Source: Mesobacillus foraminis (lineage in GTDB: Bacteria > Bacillota > Bacilli > Bacillales > Cytobacillaceae). Taken from it: 64,000 nucleotides of DNA. Shown here in pieces: positions 47,553 through 55,747 of the stretch. Position numbers and translations under genes: made by a program. Location: positions 186,001 to 250,000 of the forward strand of contig NZ_SLVV01000002.1 of the NCBI RefSeq assembly GCF_004340465.1. Direction: 5' to 3'. The notes under the pieces were generated by a model, which was not told the origin of the DNA, ran no database searches, and saw only the letters and a program-made list of their open reading frames with translations. Position 1 is the stretch's first letter, and every line of letters starts with the position of its first letter.

Positions 47553-48620
47553 CTATTTCCGCAAGCGCCTTTTTTCCCTAGTCTGTTCCGCAATTTTTTT
47601 CTTCCTGAGAAAAATTTCTGTCAGATCATTCAGGCGCTGCAGCTGAAAAGCATATTCATACAGGGCGGAAGCAATCACAATCAGCCGCACCCTCTGCCCC
47701 TTTTCTGTCTGATTAGTATGGACGACATTTTCCAGGAACAGGCTGCTTTCTTGAATAAGATCAGGGTCAGAATCAAGATCGTATTTAATTTTACCTTCAA
47801 ACTTCAACAAAGCCATTTCGTGCTGCATGGTCAGTTTCTCAATGTATTGGTCAAACATTTCCCTCTCCTCAGAAGTTGGCCCACTTTGAAAAAAATGTTC
47901 TTCAATTGTATCCAGAAGCTTCAGCCCAAGCTGCAGGCATTCAAGCCTCTGTTTCATTACAACAATTTCCCTTACATCCAGCGGCTTGATTTTTGATATA
48001 TTTTCTCTCTCTTCATCAAGCAACTTATATAAGTCTTCGAGCCTTGACAGGTCCTGCTTTACTTTCCCCCACTGCTGCTGGAAGGATTTTTCTGTCAATT
48101 CATCGGAAATGGCTGTCCGCAGGAGCAGGGATATGCCCCGAAGTGCCTCTTGCTCCAAAGTGAAAAAGTTCTGTTTATAATTCGGCGGAGAAATCAGGAT
48201 ATTTACAAAAAATGCAGATCCCATCCCGACCAGGACAATGAGAAATTTATCGGCAGCGGCCAACAAACCCGTATACGCTGGCTGACTCATCATGACGACT
48301 ACTGTAACAAGAGTCAGCGAAATGGTGCCGGCCATGTTGAGCTTCAAACAAACAAGTATGACAATTACCATCACAAATCCGATGATAAACGGGTTATGTC
48401 CGAACAGATAAATGGACACCAAGGCAATCAAAGCACCAATCGCATTTGCCTGTACCTGCTCAAGCACCTGTCTCCAGGAGCGATAGATGGAAGGCTGGAT
48501 GGTGAATGTTGCTGCAATAGCAGCAAACATTGGAGGTTCCAGGCTGAGCCATTCTGTGATGTACAGGGCAAGAGTGACGGATATCCCTGTTTTTAAGACA
48601 CGAGGACCGAGAGTAACCAT
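47553..48620 (-). CDS. Aromatic acid exporter-like (ArAE/FUSC) membrane protein
   Basis: The product is 355 residues with GGAGG before the ATG. Four to five membrane helices fill residues 1-150, starting LGPRVLKTGISVTLALYI and including the FUSC-like block AAIAATFTIQPSIYRSWRQ. A long cytoplasmic helical region (residues about 160-350) follows. The layout matches DUF939/ArAE_1 proteins of Bacillus (YqjA-like). The transport substrate is unproved. It converges on tcyC. Confidence 0.8.
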   Translation of the reverse strand: MVTLGPRVLKTGISVTLALYITEWLSLEPPMFAAIAATFTIQPSIYRSWRQVLEQVQANAIGALIALVSIYLFGHNPFIIGFVMVIVILVCLKLNMAGTISLTLVTVVVMMSQPAYTGLLAAADKFLIVLVGMGSAFFVNILISPPNYKQNFFTLEQEALRGISLLLRTAISDELTEKSFQQQWGKVKQDLSRLEDLYKLLDEERENISKIKPLDVREIVVMKQRLECLQLGLKLLDTIEEHFFQSGPTSEEREMFDQYIEKLTMQHEMALLKFEGKIKYDLDSDPDLIQESSLFLENVVHTNQTEKGQRVRLIVIASALYEYAFQLQRLNDLTEIFLRKKKIAEQTREKRRLRK

Positions 48621-48848
48621 TTTATTGCCTCCAATTTTTTATATGTATTCTATATTTTATCAAAAAAGAGGATGATACCCAGCAATAAGCTTTACAAACG
48701 GAGGATCAAGTTTACTAAATATTCAATCATTAATTTCATTATCTTTATGCGAAGAGAGTAAAGTTATGGTAAAATTGTTTTATGTATAAATACAATTGTT
48801 TACTTGGCGAAAACATCACGGAAGCTTTCTAATTATTGGGGGAATAAG

Positions 48849-49748
48849 ATGAGTCCAACTGAATTGCAAATGGAAACAGTTCCACATGTCTCACACAAAG
48901 GAATGCCGAAAACAAAACTCGCAAAACGGATTTTTTTCATCGTTTTTGGCGCGATATTGATGGGGGTTGGCATTGAAGAATTCTTAGTGCCTAACAGAAT
49001 TCTCGATGGAGGCATTGTGGGAGTATCAATCATCCTTGCCCACCTCACAGGGTGGCGCCTTGGACTGTTCATTTTCCTGCTGAATATCCCTTTCTTTTTT
49101 ATCGGCTATAAGCAAATCGGCAAAACCTTTGCTTTGTCGACCCTTCTTGGCATTACGGTGCTGTCACTAACCACCACCCTCCTGCACGATGTTCCGGTTT
49201 TTACTGAAGATCTATTGCTAGCCACCGTTTTTGGCGGCATTGTACTTGGCACCGGGGTTGGAATTGTTATCCGCTACGGAGGTTCACTCGATGGGACTGA
49301 GATCATGGCTATTCTAGCCAATAAAAAGCTCCCTTTCTCAGTCGGAGAAATCATTATGTTTTTTAATATTTTTATTTTCGGAACGGCAGGATTCGTGTTT
49401 GGCTGGGACCGGGCCATGTATTCAATCCTTGCCTATTTTATAGCCTTCAAGATGATTGACATTGTGATTGCAGGTCTGGATGAATCCAAATCAGCCTGGA
49501 TTATCAGCGACTACGCCTCAGACATTGGAGAGGCAATTCTTGCCAGATTGGGGCGTGGGGTAACCTATTTACAGGGTGAGGGTGCCTACACCGGAGACAA
49601 TAAAAAAGTAATCTTTTGTGTCATTACCCGCCTAGAAGAAGCTAAGCTGAAATCAATCGTTGAGGAACATGACCCAACCGCCTTTTTGGCATTTGCAAAT
49701 ATATCGGAGGTAAGAGGAGGACGTTTCAAAAAACGGGATATCCATTAA
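48849..49748 (+). CDS. YitT-family membrane protein (DUF161/DUF2179), copy 2
   Basis: The product is 299 residues from ATG at 48849 after GGGGG. It matches copy 1 (34290-35180) nearly end to end: FLVPNRILDGGIVGVSI, GYKQIGKTFALST, ATVFGGIVLGTGVGIVIR, FVFGWDRAMYS and SEVRGGRFKKRDIH at the C-terminus. The N-terminal 30 residues differ. It has no TetR gene or TGAAC-N4-GTTCA palindrome upstream, so the two copies are regulated differently. Confidence 0.86.
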   Translation: MSPTELQMETVPHVSHKGMPKTKLAKRIFFIVFGAILMGVGIEEFLVPNRILDGGIVGVSIILAHLTGWRLGLFIFLLNIPFFFIGYKQIGKTFALSTLLGITVLSLTTTLLHDVPVFTEDLLLATVFGGIVLGTGVGIVIRYGGSLDGTEIMAILANKKLPFSVGEIIMFFNIFIFGTAGFVFGWDRAMYSILAYFIAFKMIDIVIAGLDESKSAWIISDYASDIGEAILARLGRGVTYLQGEGAYTGDNKKVIFCVITRLEEAKLKSIVEEHDPTAFLAFANISEVRGGRFKKRDIH

Positions 49749-49812
49749 ATGATAAAGAATACGTTTACATTCTATTATTCTAATGAAATCAGCTTTTTTT
49801 ACTATAAACACT

Positions 49813-49841
49813 TTGACAACCTTCTCTCTATACGGTAATTT
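49813..49841 (+). promoter_or_regulatory. SigA-type promoter of the XRE gene
   Basis: A consensus TTGACA (49813-49818) and TAATTT (49836-49841) are 17 bases apart, 31 bases before the TTG start. Confidence 0.55.
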
Positions 49842-49872
49842 TATAATAGCTTTTTCTGAAAGGGTGTTATAG

Positions 49873-50109
49873 TTGAACAAGGATATTATAAAGTTTTTAA
49901 GAAAAAGCTATAATTTAAACCAGCGAGAATTTGCCCGGATTGTGAATTGTAGCTTTGCCCTTATAGCCTTAGTTGAAGTAGGCAAAAGGCGAGTCACTTC
50001 AAATCTGGAAAACAAAGTGAAAGAAGCATTCGATCTAGATGAAAATCAAATCCAGTCGATTACCGCAATCATAAAAGGCATCAGTGACGGAGTACCGCCA
50101 TTTATCTAA
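49873..50109 (+). CDS. Small XRE-family DNA-binding protein
   Basis: The product is 78 residues from TTG with AAAGGGTG upstream. It is essentially one HTH domain: IIKFLRKSYNLNQREFARIVNCSFALIALVEVGKRRV pattern, in which QREFARIVN and SFALIALVE form the two helices. No toxin or metabolic partner is adjacent. It converges on the SigH-like sigma gene. Confidence 0.78.
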   Translation: MNKDIIKFLRKSYNLNQREFARIVNCSFALIALVEVGKRRVTSNLENKVKEAFDLDENQIQSITAIIKGISDGVPPFI

Positions 50110-50133
50110 CGGCGGTTCTTTCCAATGAAAAAA

Positions 50134-50154
50134 GAGCTGCCATGAAAGCAGCTC
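50134..50154 (-). terminator. Rho-independent terminator after the SigH-like gene
   Basis: GAGCTGC and GCAGCTC form a seven-base stem. On the minus strand TTTTTT follows. Confidence 0.82.
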
Positions 50155-50171
50155 CTCTTCCTATTCAGGGA

Positions 50172-50822
50172 CTATAAAATGACCTCTTTCCGTTCCAGGT
50201 ACCTTTCCATCTTTCTTTTGATACGCTGCAAGGCATTATCAATGGACTTAACGTGTGCATTAACATTTTTTGAGATTTCTACATATGAGTGACCCGCCAT
50301 ATGCAGTTCCAGCACCCGCTTTTCCAAATCGCTCAATCTTTCAGCCATTTTTTGCTCCAGATCATTGGCTTTTTCCTGATCAATAATCAACTGAACCGGA
50401 TCCATTTCCGCGGGACCCGTGATGATGTCCATAAGTGTATGATTGGATTCATCTTCATAGATTGGTTTGTTTAAGGAAATGTAGGAATTTAGAGGGGTAT
50501 GCTTTTGGCGAGTTGCAGACTTTACTGCAGTGATAATTTGCCTTGTAATGCACAGTTCCGCAAAAGCTTTGAAAGAAGACAGTTTGTCCTCTTTAAAATC
50601 ACGTATTGCTTTATATAATCCAATCATCCCTTCCTGAACAATATCCTCTTTTTCACCGCCTATCAAAAAATATCTGCTGGCTTTGGCCCGGACGAAGCTG
50701 CGGTACTTCTTCATCAAAAATTCCGAAGCCTCTCCATCTCCATTTTGGAACAGCTGGACTAATATCTCATCATTCATTTGCGCATAATTTTTCATCAGCT
50801 TTTCTTCGGTGACCACTCCCAC
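50172..50822 (-). CDS. SigH-like RNA polymerase sigma factor
   Basis: The product is 216 residues. GTG at 50822 is chosen because GGAGG lies eight bases before it and the length then equals SigH; an ATG at 50894 has no ribosome site. Region 2 is almost SigH-like: KYRSFVRAKASRYFLIGG, EDIVQEGMIGLYKAIRDFKEDKLSSFKAFAELCITRQI. Region 4 contains HVKSIDNALQRIKRKMERYLE. SigH directs early sporulation and competence transcription. The usual sigH neighbours (rlmB, rpmG, secE, nusG) are absent, so this is probably a second SigH-type factor. Confidence 0.85.
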   Translation of the reverse strand: MGVVTEEKLMKNYAQMNDEILVQLFQNGDGEASEFLMKKYRSFVRAKASRYFLIGGEKEDIVQEGMIGLYKAIRDFKEDKLSSFKAFAELCITRQIITAVKSATRQKHTPLNSYISLNKPIYEDESNHTLMDIITGPAEMDPVQLIIDQEKANDLEQKMAERLSDLEKRVLELHMAGHSYVEISKNVNAHVKSIDNALQRIKRKMERYLERKEVIL

Positions 50823-51062
50823 ACTGTTACCTCCGATAAATTTATTTTGATTTGATGTTCCAAAACTGATCCTTAAGGTTTGAACACCCGACATAATTTA
50901 TAAATTAATAGTAACCCAGCAGGGCGTTGAAAGAAATTTAAAAATATCGACTTTTTTTTACATGAATCGTAATTCATCACCTGGATTGTAATTGTATAAA
51001 CAAGTCGGAGCTATTTTAAGAGATATTCTTTAATGTTCTTGTCGAATTTTCTTGTACACTTT

Positions 51063-51689
51063 TTAGAATTCTTTTGATGAGAACGGCAAAAAGTATTTCA
51101 CTCCCCTTTTATTAACGGGCAGGATTTTCATATCAGCAATTAAATGACTGATATATCCAGCCATGCAGGTCATAAAAACACCATCGATACCCAGGGAGGC
51201 TTCAAAGCGGGAAGCGATGGCAGCAAAAAAGAGGATTCCTGCAATAGAGTGCGTATAGCTGCGATGGGGGATAAAGGAAGCGATCATAATATAGATCCCC
51301 AGCAAGGAAAGCCAGGTCTCCTGAAGGAAGATTCCGCCAGCCAGGACGCCGCCCCCTGTAACTGTCAGCATCCTCCTTTGGGTAAGATAGGATGAGGCCA
51401 CGATCATCATTAGGCCTAAAAAGATTCCAATCCACTTTTCCTTGTCCATACCTTCAAAATAACTGTACACCATCATCAAAATTCCAATAAACTGTGCCAC
51501 GGTGCGGATCATTCCTGCAGAAAGCGTTATTTTGTTGCTCAATTTTCCGTCTATATCAATGTCCGGCATTAGCCCGGATATTCCCCCCAGCCCGACCAGC
51601 AGCAAAGTTGTCATGGGGTCACTTTGCAGAGAGTTAGCCACAATGAAACCAGATGCCGCTCCTATTGCTGTATGTAATGTGCCATTCAT
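51063..51689 (-). CDS. YdjM-type membrane-bound metal-dependent hydrolase (DUF457)
   Basis: The product is 208 residues with about five membrane helices. The family's conserved polar residues are in place: HTAIGAASG near the start, LMPDIDIDGKLSN, SFIPHRSYTHSIAGI and GYISHLIADMKI. These His/Asp positions suggest a membrane zinc hydrolase of PAP2-like or LexA-regulated YdjM type. No LexA box was found. AGGGACAGGGG lies upstream of the start. Confidence 0.8.
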   Translation of the reverse strand: MNGTLHTAIGAASGFIVANSLQSDPMTTLLLVGLGGISGLMPDIDIDGKLSNKITLSAGMIRTVAQFIGILMMVYSYFEGMDKEKWIGIFLGLMMIVASSYLTQRRMLTVTGGGVLAGGIFLQETWLSLLGIYIMIASFIPHRSYTHSIAGILFFAAIASRFEASLGIDGVFMTCMAGYISHLIADMKILPVNKRGVKYFLPFSSKEF

Positions 51690-51871
51690 TTTTCCGAAAC
51701 CCCTGTCCCTCTAAAAATTTATCTTTATTCTGCCTATTTATTATATACCAGTATAATTGTGGAAACCCGCTATGTATACATGAAAATAAATTCTCCTACC
51801 AAAGTCTTAGTTACTCTAATGCTCATGGAGTCAGCATAAAGAAAATAAATCATTTTAGTGAAGAGAGTGAA

Positions 51872-51889
51872 ATTTTCTATATAGAAAAT
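51872..51889. promoter_or_regulatory. 18-bp perfect palindrome upstream of chrA
   Basis: The sequence ATTTTCTATATAGAAAAT is fully self-complementary. It lies 52 bases before a likely -35 box and 130 bases before the chromate transporter start. It may be a regulator site. The A/T-rich composition lowers certainty. Confidence 0.35.
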
Positions 51890-51940
51890 ATTAAAATGAG
51901 ATGACAATGTAAATTTTGTGTAAACTGTCAGCCCCATCAG

Positions 51941-51969
51941 TTCAGAAAAACCTTCATACTTGTTATAAT
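51941..51969 (+). promoter_or_regulatory. Likely promoter of chrA
   Basis: TTCAGA (51941-51946) and a consensus TATAAT (51964-51969) are 17 bases apart, 50 bases before the start codon. Confidence 0.5.
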
Positions 51970-52018
51970 TCAGAACATATAAGCGGTTGCTTATTTTAAA
52001 AACATAAAGGAGCTGGAT

Positions 52019-53215
52019 ATGAGTAAAAATAACAAACAAACAACCAAAAGCTCTTTATTAGAAATACTCCTGGTTTCCACCCGGCTTGGCTTTACTTCTT
52101 TCGGAGGACCAGTTGCCCATCTGGGGTATTTTCATGAAGAGTATATCAGGAGAAGGAAGTGGATGGATGAAAAAAGCTATGCGGACCTGGTAGCGCTGTG
52201 CCAGTTCCTTCCGGGGCCAGCAAGCAGCCAGGTGGGGATTGGAATCGGAGCTATGCGCGGGGGCTTGCCTGGAGCCATTGTCGCCTTCCTTGGATTTACT
52301 CTCCCATCCGTCATAGCCTTAATTCTGTTTGCGCTGCTTCTTCAAGGTCTCGTTATTGGCCATGCAGGATGGATCCACGGCTTAAAAATAGTCGCAGTTG
52401 CGGTAGTTGCCCACGCGATATTGGGAATGGCTCAAAAACTAGTACCTGATTTAAAAAGAAAAGGAATTGCCTTAGCCGCATTGATCATCACCTTGCTGTG
52501 GCAAACAGCATTTACTCAAGTTGGAATGATCTTATTCGCTGCATTTCTGGGATTCCTCCTGTACAGAAACCATCAGGTACCAGACAAAACCAAGATTGAT
52601 TTTCCTATTTCTCGCAGGTTTGCAGCTGTCTGTCTGACCCTGTTCTTTGCTCTGCTCCTCCTATTGCCCGTTTTAAGGGAAGCCACATCCTTAAGCTGGG
52701 TAGCGATGTTCGACAGCTTCTATCGTTCTGGATCACTCGTTTTTGGAGGCGGACATGTTGTGCTCCCATTGCTTGAACGTGAGTTTGTCCCGACAGGCTG
52801 GATGAGCGAAGAAGCGTTTTTGGCCGGCTATGGAGCAACACAGGCAGTTCCTGGCCCTTTGTTTACCTTTGCCGCTTATTTGGGGGCTGTGATGGATGGA
52901 TGGGCTGGGGGATTAATCGCAACAGCTGCTATTTTCCTCCCTGCATTTTTATTAATTTTCGGAACATTGCCGTTCTGGGCCAGTTTGCGCCAAAATCCCA
53001 AAATTCAGGGTGCATTAATGGGAGTGAACGCTGCAGTTGTGGGAATTCTGATTTCTGCATTTTATCACCCAATCTGGACCAGTTCGATCCTGGCTCCAGT
53101 TGATTTTGCCTTTGCTGCACTTCTCTTTAGCCTGCTGGTGTACTGGAAACTCCCGCCGTGGGTGGTTGTACTGACAGGTGTCATTGGCGGCATGCTCATC
53201 GGGATGCTATATTGA
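52019..53215 (+). CDS. chrA: Chromate transporter, long-chain CHR type
   Basis: The product is 398 residues with AAGGAGC before the ATG. Two homologous CHR halves are fused. The first begins RLGFTSFGGPVAHLGYFHEEYI and contains CQFLPGPASSQVG. The second has FRYSGSLVFGGGHVVLPLL-like text and GATQAVPGPLFTFAAYLG. Each half has about five or six helices. LCHR proteins export chromate driven by the proton gradient, although many chromosomal copies have unknown physiological roles. No chrB regulator is adjacent. Confidence 0.9.
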   Translation: MSKNNKQTTKSSLLEILLVSTRLGFTSFGGPVAHLGYFHEEYIRRRKWMDEKSYADLVALCQFLPGPASSQVGIGIGAMRGGLPGAIVAFLGFTLPSVIALILFALLLQGLVIGHAGWIHGLKIVAVAVVAHAILGMAQKLVPDLKRKGIALAALIITLLWQTAFTQVGMILFAAFLGFLLYRNHQVPDKTKIDFPISRRFAAVCLTLFFALLLLLPVLREATSLSWVAMFDSFYRSGSLVFGGGHVVLPLLEREFVPTGWMSEEAFLAGYGATQAVPGPLFTFAAYLGAVMDGWAGGLIATAAIFLPAFLLIFGTLPFWASLRQNPKIQGALMGVNAAVVGILISAFYHPIWTSSILAPVDFAFAALLFSLLVYWKLPPWVVVLTGVIGGMLIGMLY

Positions 53216-53278
53216 TTGAAAATGGGCTGTCAGTCTCTGGCAGCCTGCTTTGGTTAAGACGAATTCTCGCGTTGGAGA

Positions 53279-53629
53279 TTAAAATCCATTCAGGACTTCT
53301 TCGACAACGGATTCCCCTTTACTTTGGTCACGGTCCTGCCATTTCCAGGTTTCATTCAGCCGTATTCTGCCATCTTCCAATATCTCGGGAACAGAAACAC
53401 ATTGTCCCCCCCTTATTTCACCTCTAAGATTTATATGGTTGTACCTAAACTTTAAACACCCATTTTCTTGAACAATCCCAATCAAGGTTCCTTTGACTAT
53501 TTCCCCTCCCGAATAGGAGGCTGTCAGGATATTCCCCTCTTGGAGGTAGTGAAAAACGGTGTTTGATGAGACCTCGCCGTTAGATGTATTCTCAATTGAT
53601 ACGAATGTTCTTCCATTGTAGTTAATCAC
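53279..53629 (-). CDS. Small beta-rich protein of unknown function
   Basis: The product is 116 residues from GTG at 53629, preferred because GGAGATTTAACCTA precedes it. The sequence alternates beta strands with little helix: [50 protein letters not shown], ending with [10 protein letters not shown]. Homologues in Bacillus are, as I recall, sometimes labelled N-acetylglutamate synthase, but no GNAT motif is present. I regard that label as unsupported. Confidence 0.65.
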   Translation of the reverse strand: MINYNGRTFVSIENTSNGEVSSNTVFHYLQEGNILTASYSGGEIVKGTLIGIVQENGCLKFRYNHINLRGEIRGGQCVSVPEILEDGRIRLNETWKWQDRDQSKGESVVEEVLNGF

Positions 53630-53699
53630 TAGGTTAAATCTCCTTTTCATCGTTATGTATATGGGAAACCTGTTTTACTCTGAGGCTTAAATTCATACG

Positions 53700-53939
53700 C
53701 TACCTGTATATTGGCGTCCATGGCCATTCAACCTTTATCTTACTCGCGAAGTTTAACAATTTTAGTTTAAGATGCTCTTTTTTGAGGCAATGTAATTGAG
53801 CGTCGGACATACTTATGAATTTCGCCAAAGGATCACCCAGAACCCAGTCTGCTAGTTTTTTCAGATACATTAGAGGGCACCGTTCAATAAAGCTGCCATC
53901 GCAGAGGAAAATGGAGGCATGCAGGTTTATATCTTGCAT
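53700..53939 (-). CDS. Uncertain 79-codon frame
   Basis: The frame encodes a protein with no recognised domain and has no ribosome site in front of its ATG. It ends KVEWPWTPIYR. It may be chance or the remains of a gene. It is listed because it otherwise fills a gap between two small genes on the same strand. Confidence 0.2.
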   Translation of the reverse strand: MQDINLHASIFLCDGSFIERCPLMYLKKLADWVLGDPLAKFISMSDAQLHCLKKEHLKLKLLNFASKIKVEWPWTPIYR

Positions 53940-54035
53940 ACCAGATTTTACGCCGTATCAGGAGCTCCTAAGCACTTATCATCCCTTTTTATCATTAAGT
54001 AACTTTCAATTGCATATAACGTCCTCAGCCTTACA

Positions 54036-54239
54036 TTAAACAGCTAAAAAATAGTAACATCCTGCCGACACCACAAGCGAAGCGCAAATCCCCGCTGCCG
54101 ATGTCGTTGTCGTATACATGAGCAGTCTCCGTAAACTTAACTCTTCTTTCTTTTGCGCCAAATAATACAATCTAAACAGAAATAAAACAGTAATAAATAT
54201 AATCACGTTCATGAACGCAATCCCGATGAATATTTCCAC
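54036..54239 (-). CDS. Small two-helix membrane protein
   Basis: The product is 67 residues from GTG, preceded by GAGGTGGAG. Helix 1 is IGIAFMNVIIFITVLFLFRL and helix 2 is GICASLVVSAGCYYFLA, joined by a charged loop (AQKKEELSLRRLL). The function is unknown. The 54240-54624 stretch upstream has no convincing gene. Confidence 0.6.
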   Translation of the reverse strand: MEIFIGIAFMNVIIFITVLFLFRLYYLAQKKEELSLRRLLMYTTTTSAAGICASLVVSAGCYYFLAV

Positions 54240-54624
54240 GACTCCACCTCTATTTCTAAAATATACAGATTCAATTCTGCTATTTTATGAGAATGCCAGT
54301 TGGGCATGTCAGATTGGCCCGCATTAGGAAGGAGCACCGGATTTCCAGCTAGCATTCCAATCACCGAATGCTGAAGGGTCCCTGCTGCCTGCCCTGCTTG
54401 AATTGACCAAGCATAGACGAAATTAAAATTTTCTGTTCCCTCACCGAACCATCATTACCTTAACTGATTGCAGAATGTCCCTATAGTCCTCCCTTTTGAA
54501 TGCTTGCTTCAGCCTGTCAGATTCCAACCATTCATCCCATTTTGAGACCTTCTATCTCTATTATATAAAATCCTTCCTCAAAAATGGTATAATAAACCAA
54601 AATAGATTTTGGGAGGGAGAATTT

Positions 54625-55503
54625 TTGAAGAATAATGACCTGAAATCCACTCACTTTTCTGCCGAGATTGAACAATTAAGCATTTATGATTATGATAAAA
54701 GATTAGGATACAATCCCGATTTCCTGGGATCATCTTATTCAGTCCCTCATCCCTATTTCCGTCCCGACTTAAAAGAGGATATAGCGCTCCTTAAGGACGG
54801 AAGTACGATCCTTGACTACACGCATTTTTCAATTGTTATGAGTAAATCACGGCGTTTAGCCTACTACACAGTGGTAAATATTGATGGGGCTCTGCTTAAA
54901 GAAGTGAAGCGAGGAAAAGACAGCTGGTATATAGATCCCAGGATTGATGCTTGTGAGCAGACAGGACCGGAGCTGTATGCAGGCAATGACCTGGACCGGG
55001 GCCACCTAGTCAGAAGGCAGGATCCAATATGGGGAGAAGAGGCCAATCAGGCAAATGAAGATACCTTTCATTTTACGAATTGCTCTCCCCAGCATAAGGA
55101 TTTAAATCAAAAGACCTGGCTGGATCTAGAAGATTATCTGTTGAATAACACAGAAAACTTCAAACTAAAAGCAACTGTCTTCACGGGTCCGGTATTCGGC
55201 AGCGATGATCCTGATTATCGAGGAATCCGAATCCCTAAGGAATTCTGGAAGCTTGCTGTAATGGTAAAAAAAGATGGAAACCTGAGTGCCTCCGCATATT
55301 TGCAGTCACAGGCGAATTTGATAAGAGATTTGGACTTTTCCTTTGGAGATTATAAAACCTACCAAGTACCTGTTACAAGGATAGAGGAATTAACCGGACT
55401 TGATTTCGGAGAGCTTCGCAAACACGACCCTATGGCTAAACCTCGAGCTGCCATGCTGCGGATAGTAGATTTCGAACATGAAAACCATTTGCCATTGCTT
55501 TAA
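54625..55503 (+). CDS. DNA/RNA non-specific endonuclease, His-Me finger, no signal peptide
   Basis: The product is 292 residues from TTG at 54625 after GGGAGGGAG. The catalytic DRGH motif appears as NDLDRGHLVRRQD (His about 130), and the metal-ligand asparagine lies in FHFTNCSPQHKDLNQKTW (about 160). The remaining core has TVFTGPVFG and KEFWKLAV. These match the Endonuclease_NS (NucA/EndoG) superfamily. Most members are secreted or carried by immunity pairs, but this one lacks a signal peptide and no inhibitor gene is adjacent, so its place of action is unclear. Confidence 0.87.
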   Translation: MKNNDLKSTHFSAEIEQLSIYDYDKRLGYNPDFLGSSYSVPHPYFRPDLKEDIALLKDGSTILDYTHFSIVMSKSRRLAYYTVVNIDGALLKEVKRGKDSWYIDPRIDACEQTGPELYAGNDLDRGHLVRRQDPIWGEEANQANEDTFHFTNCSPQHKDLNQKTWLDLEDYLLNNTENFKLKATVFTGPVFGSDDPDYRGIRIPKEFWKLAVMVKKDGNLSASAYLQSQANLIRDLDFSFGDYKTYQVPVTRIEELTGLDFGELRKHDPMAKPRAAMLRIVDFEHENHLPLL

Positions 55504-55520
55504 AAATATTCAAATGTGGG

Positions 55521-55542
55521 CTGCCTTATTGGCAGTTTTTTT
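55521..55542 (+). terminator. Rho-independent terminator after the endonuclease gene
   Basis: CTGCC and GGCAG pair around TTATT, and seven T follow. Confidence 0.72.
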
Positions 55543-55581
55543 CTTTAAGATACAAGGGTTAAAAACAAAATGTTTCTGGAA

Positions 55582-55610
55582 TATCTTTGAATACTCAGTA
55601 TTCAAAGATA
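55582..55610. repeat. 29-base inverted repeat with 14-base perfect arms
   Basis: TATCTTTGAATACT and its exact complement AGTATTCAAAGATA are separated by one C. No T-run follows, so it is not a typical terminator. It lies in the 240 bases between the endonuclease and the SGNH hydrolase genes. Confidence 0.6.
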
Positions 55611-55747
55611 CTCTGGGCCAACGCCCTCATCTATTCTTCAGTCTCCTCCTTTTGCCCTGCATTCATTTACTATATAAGGAAAATACTACATAGGTATTTC
55701 TTGTATATTCCTTGATATAATAGAGAATAGATGGAGGAGAGATTAAC

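Noticed and set aside
54240-54624. Antisense frame of about 78 codons upstream of the small membrane protein gene
   Set aside because: It lacks a plausible start codon and ribosome site, and ends inside the downstream gene in another phase.
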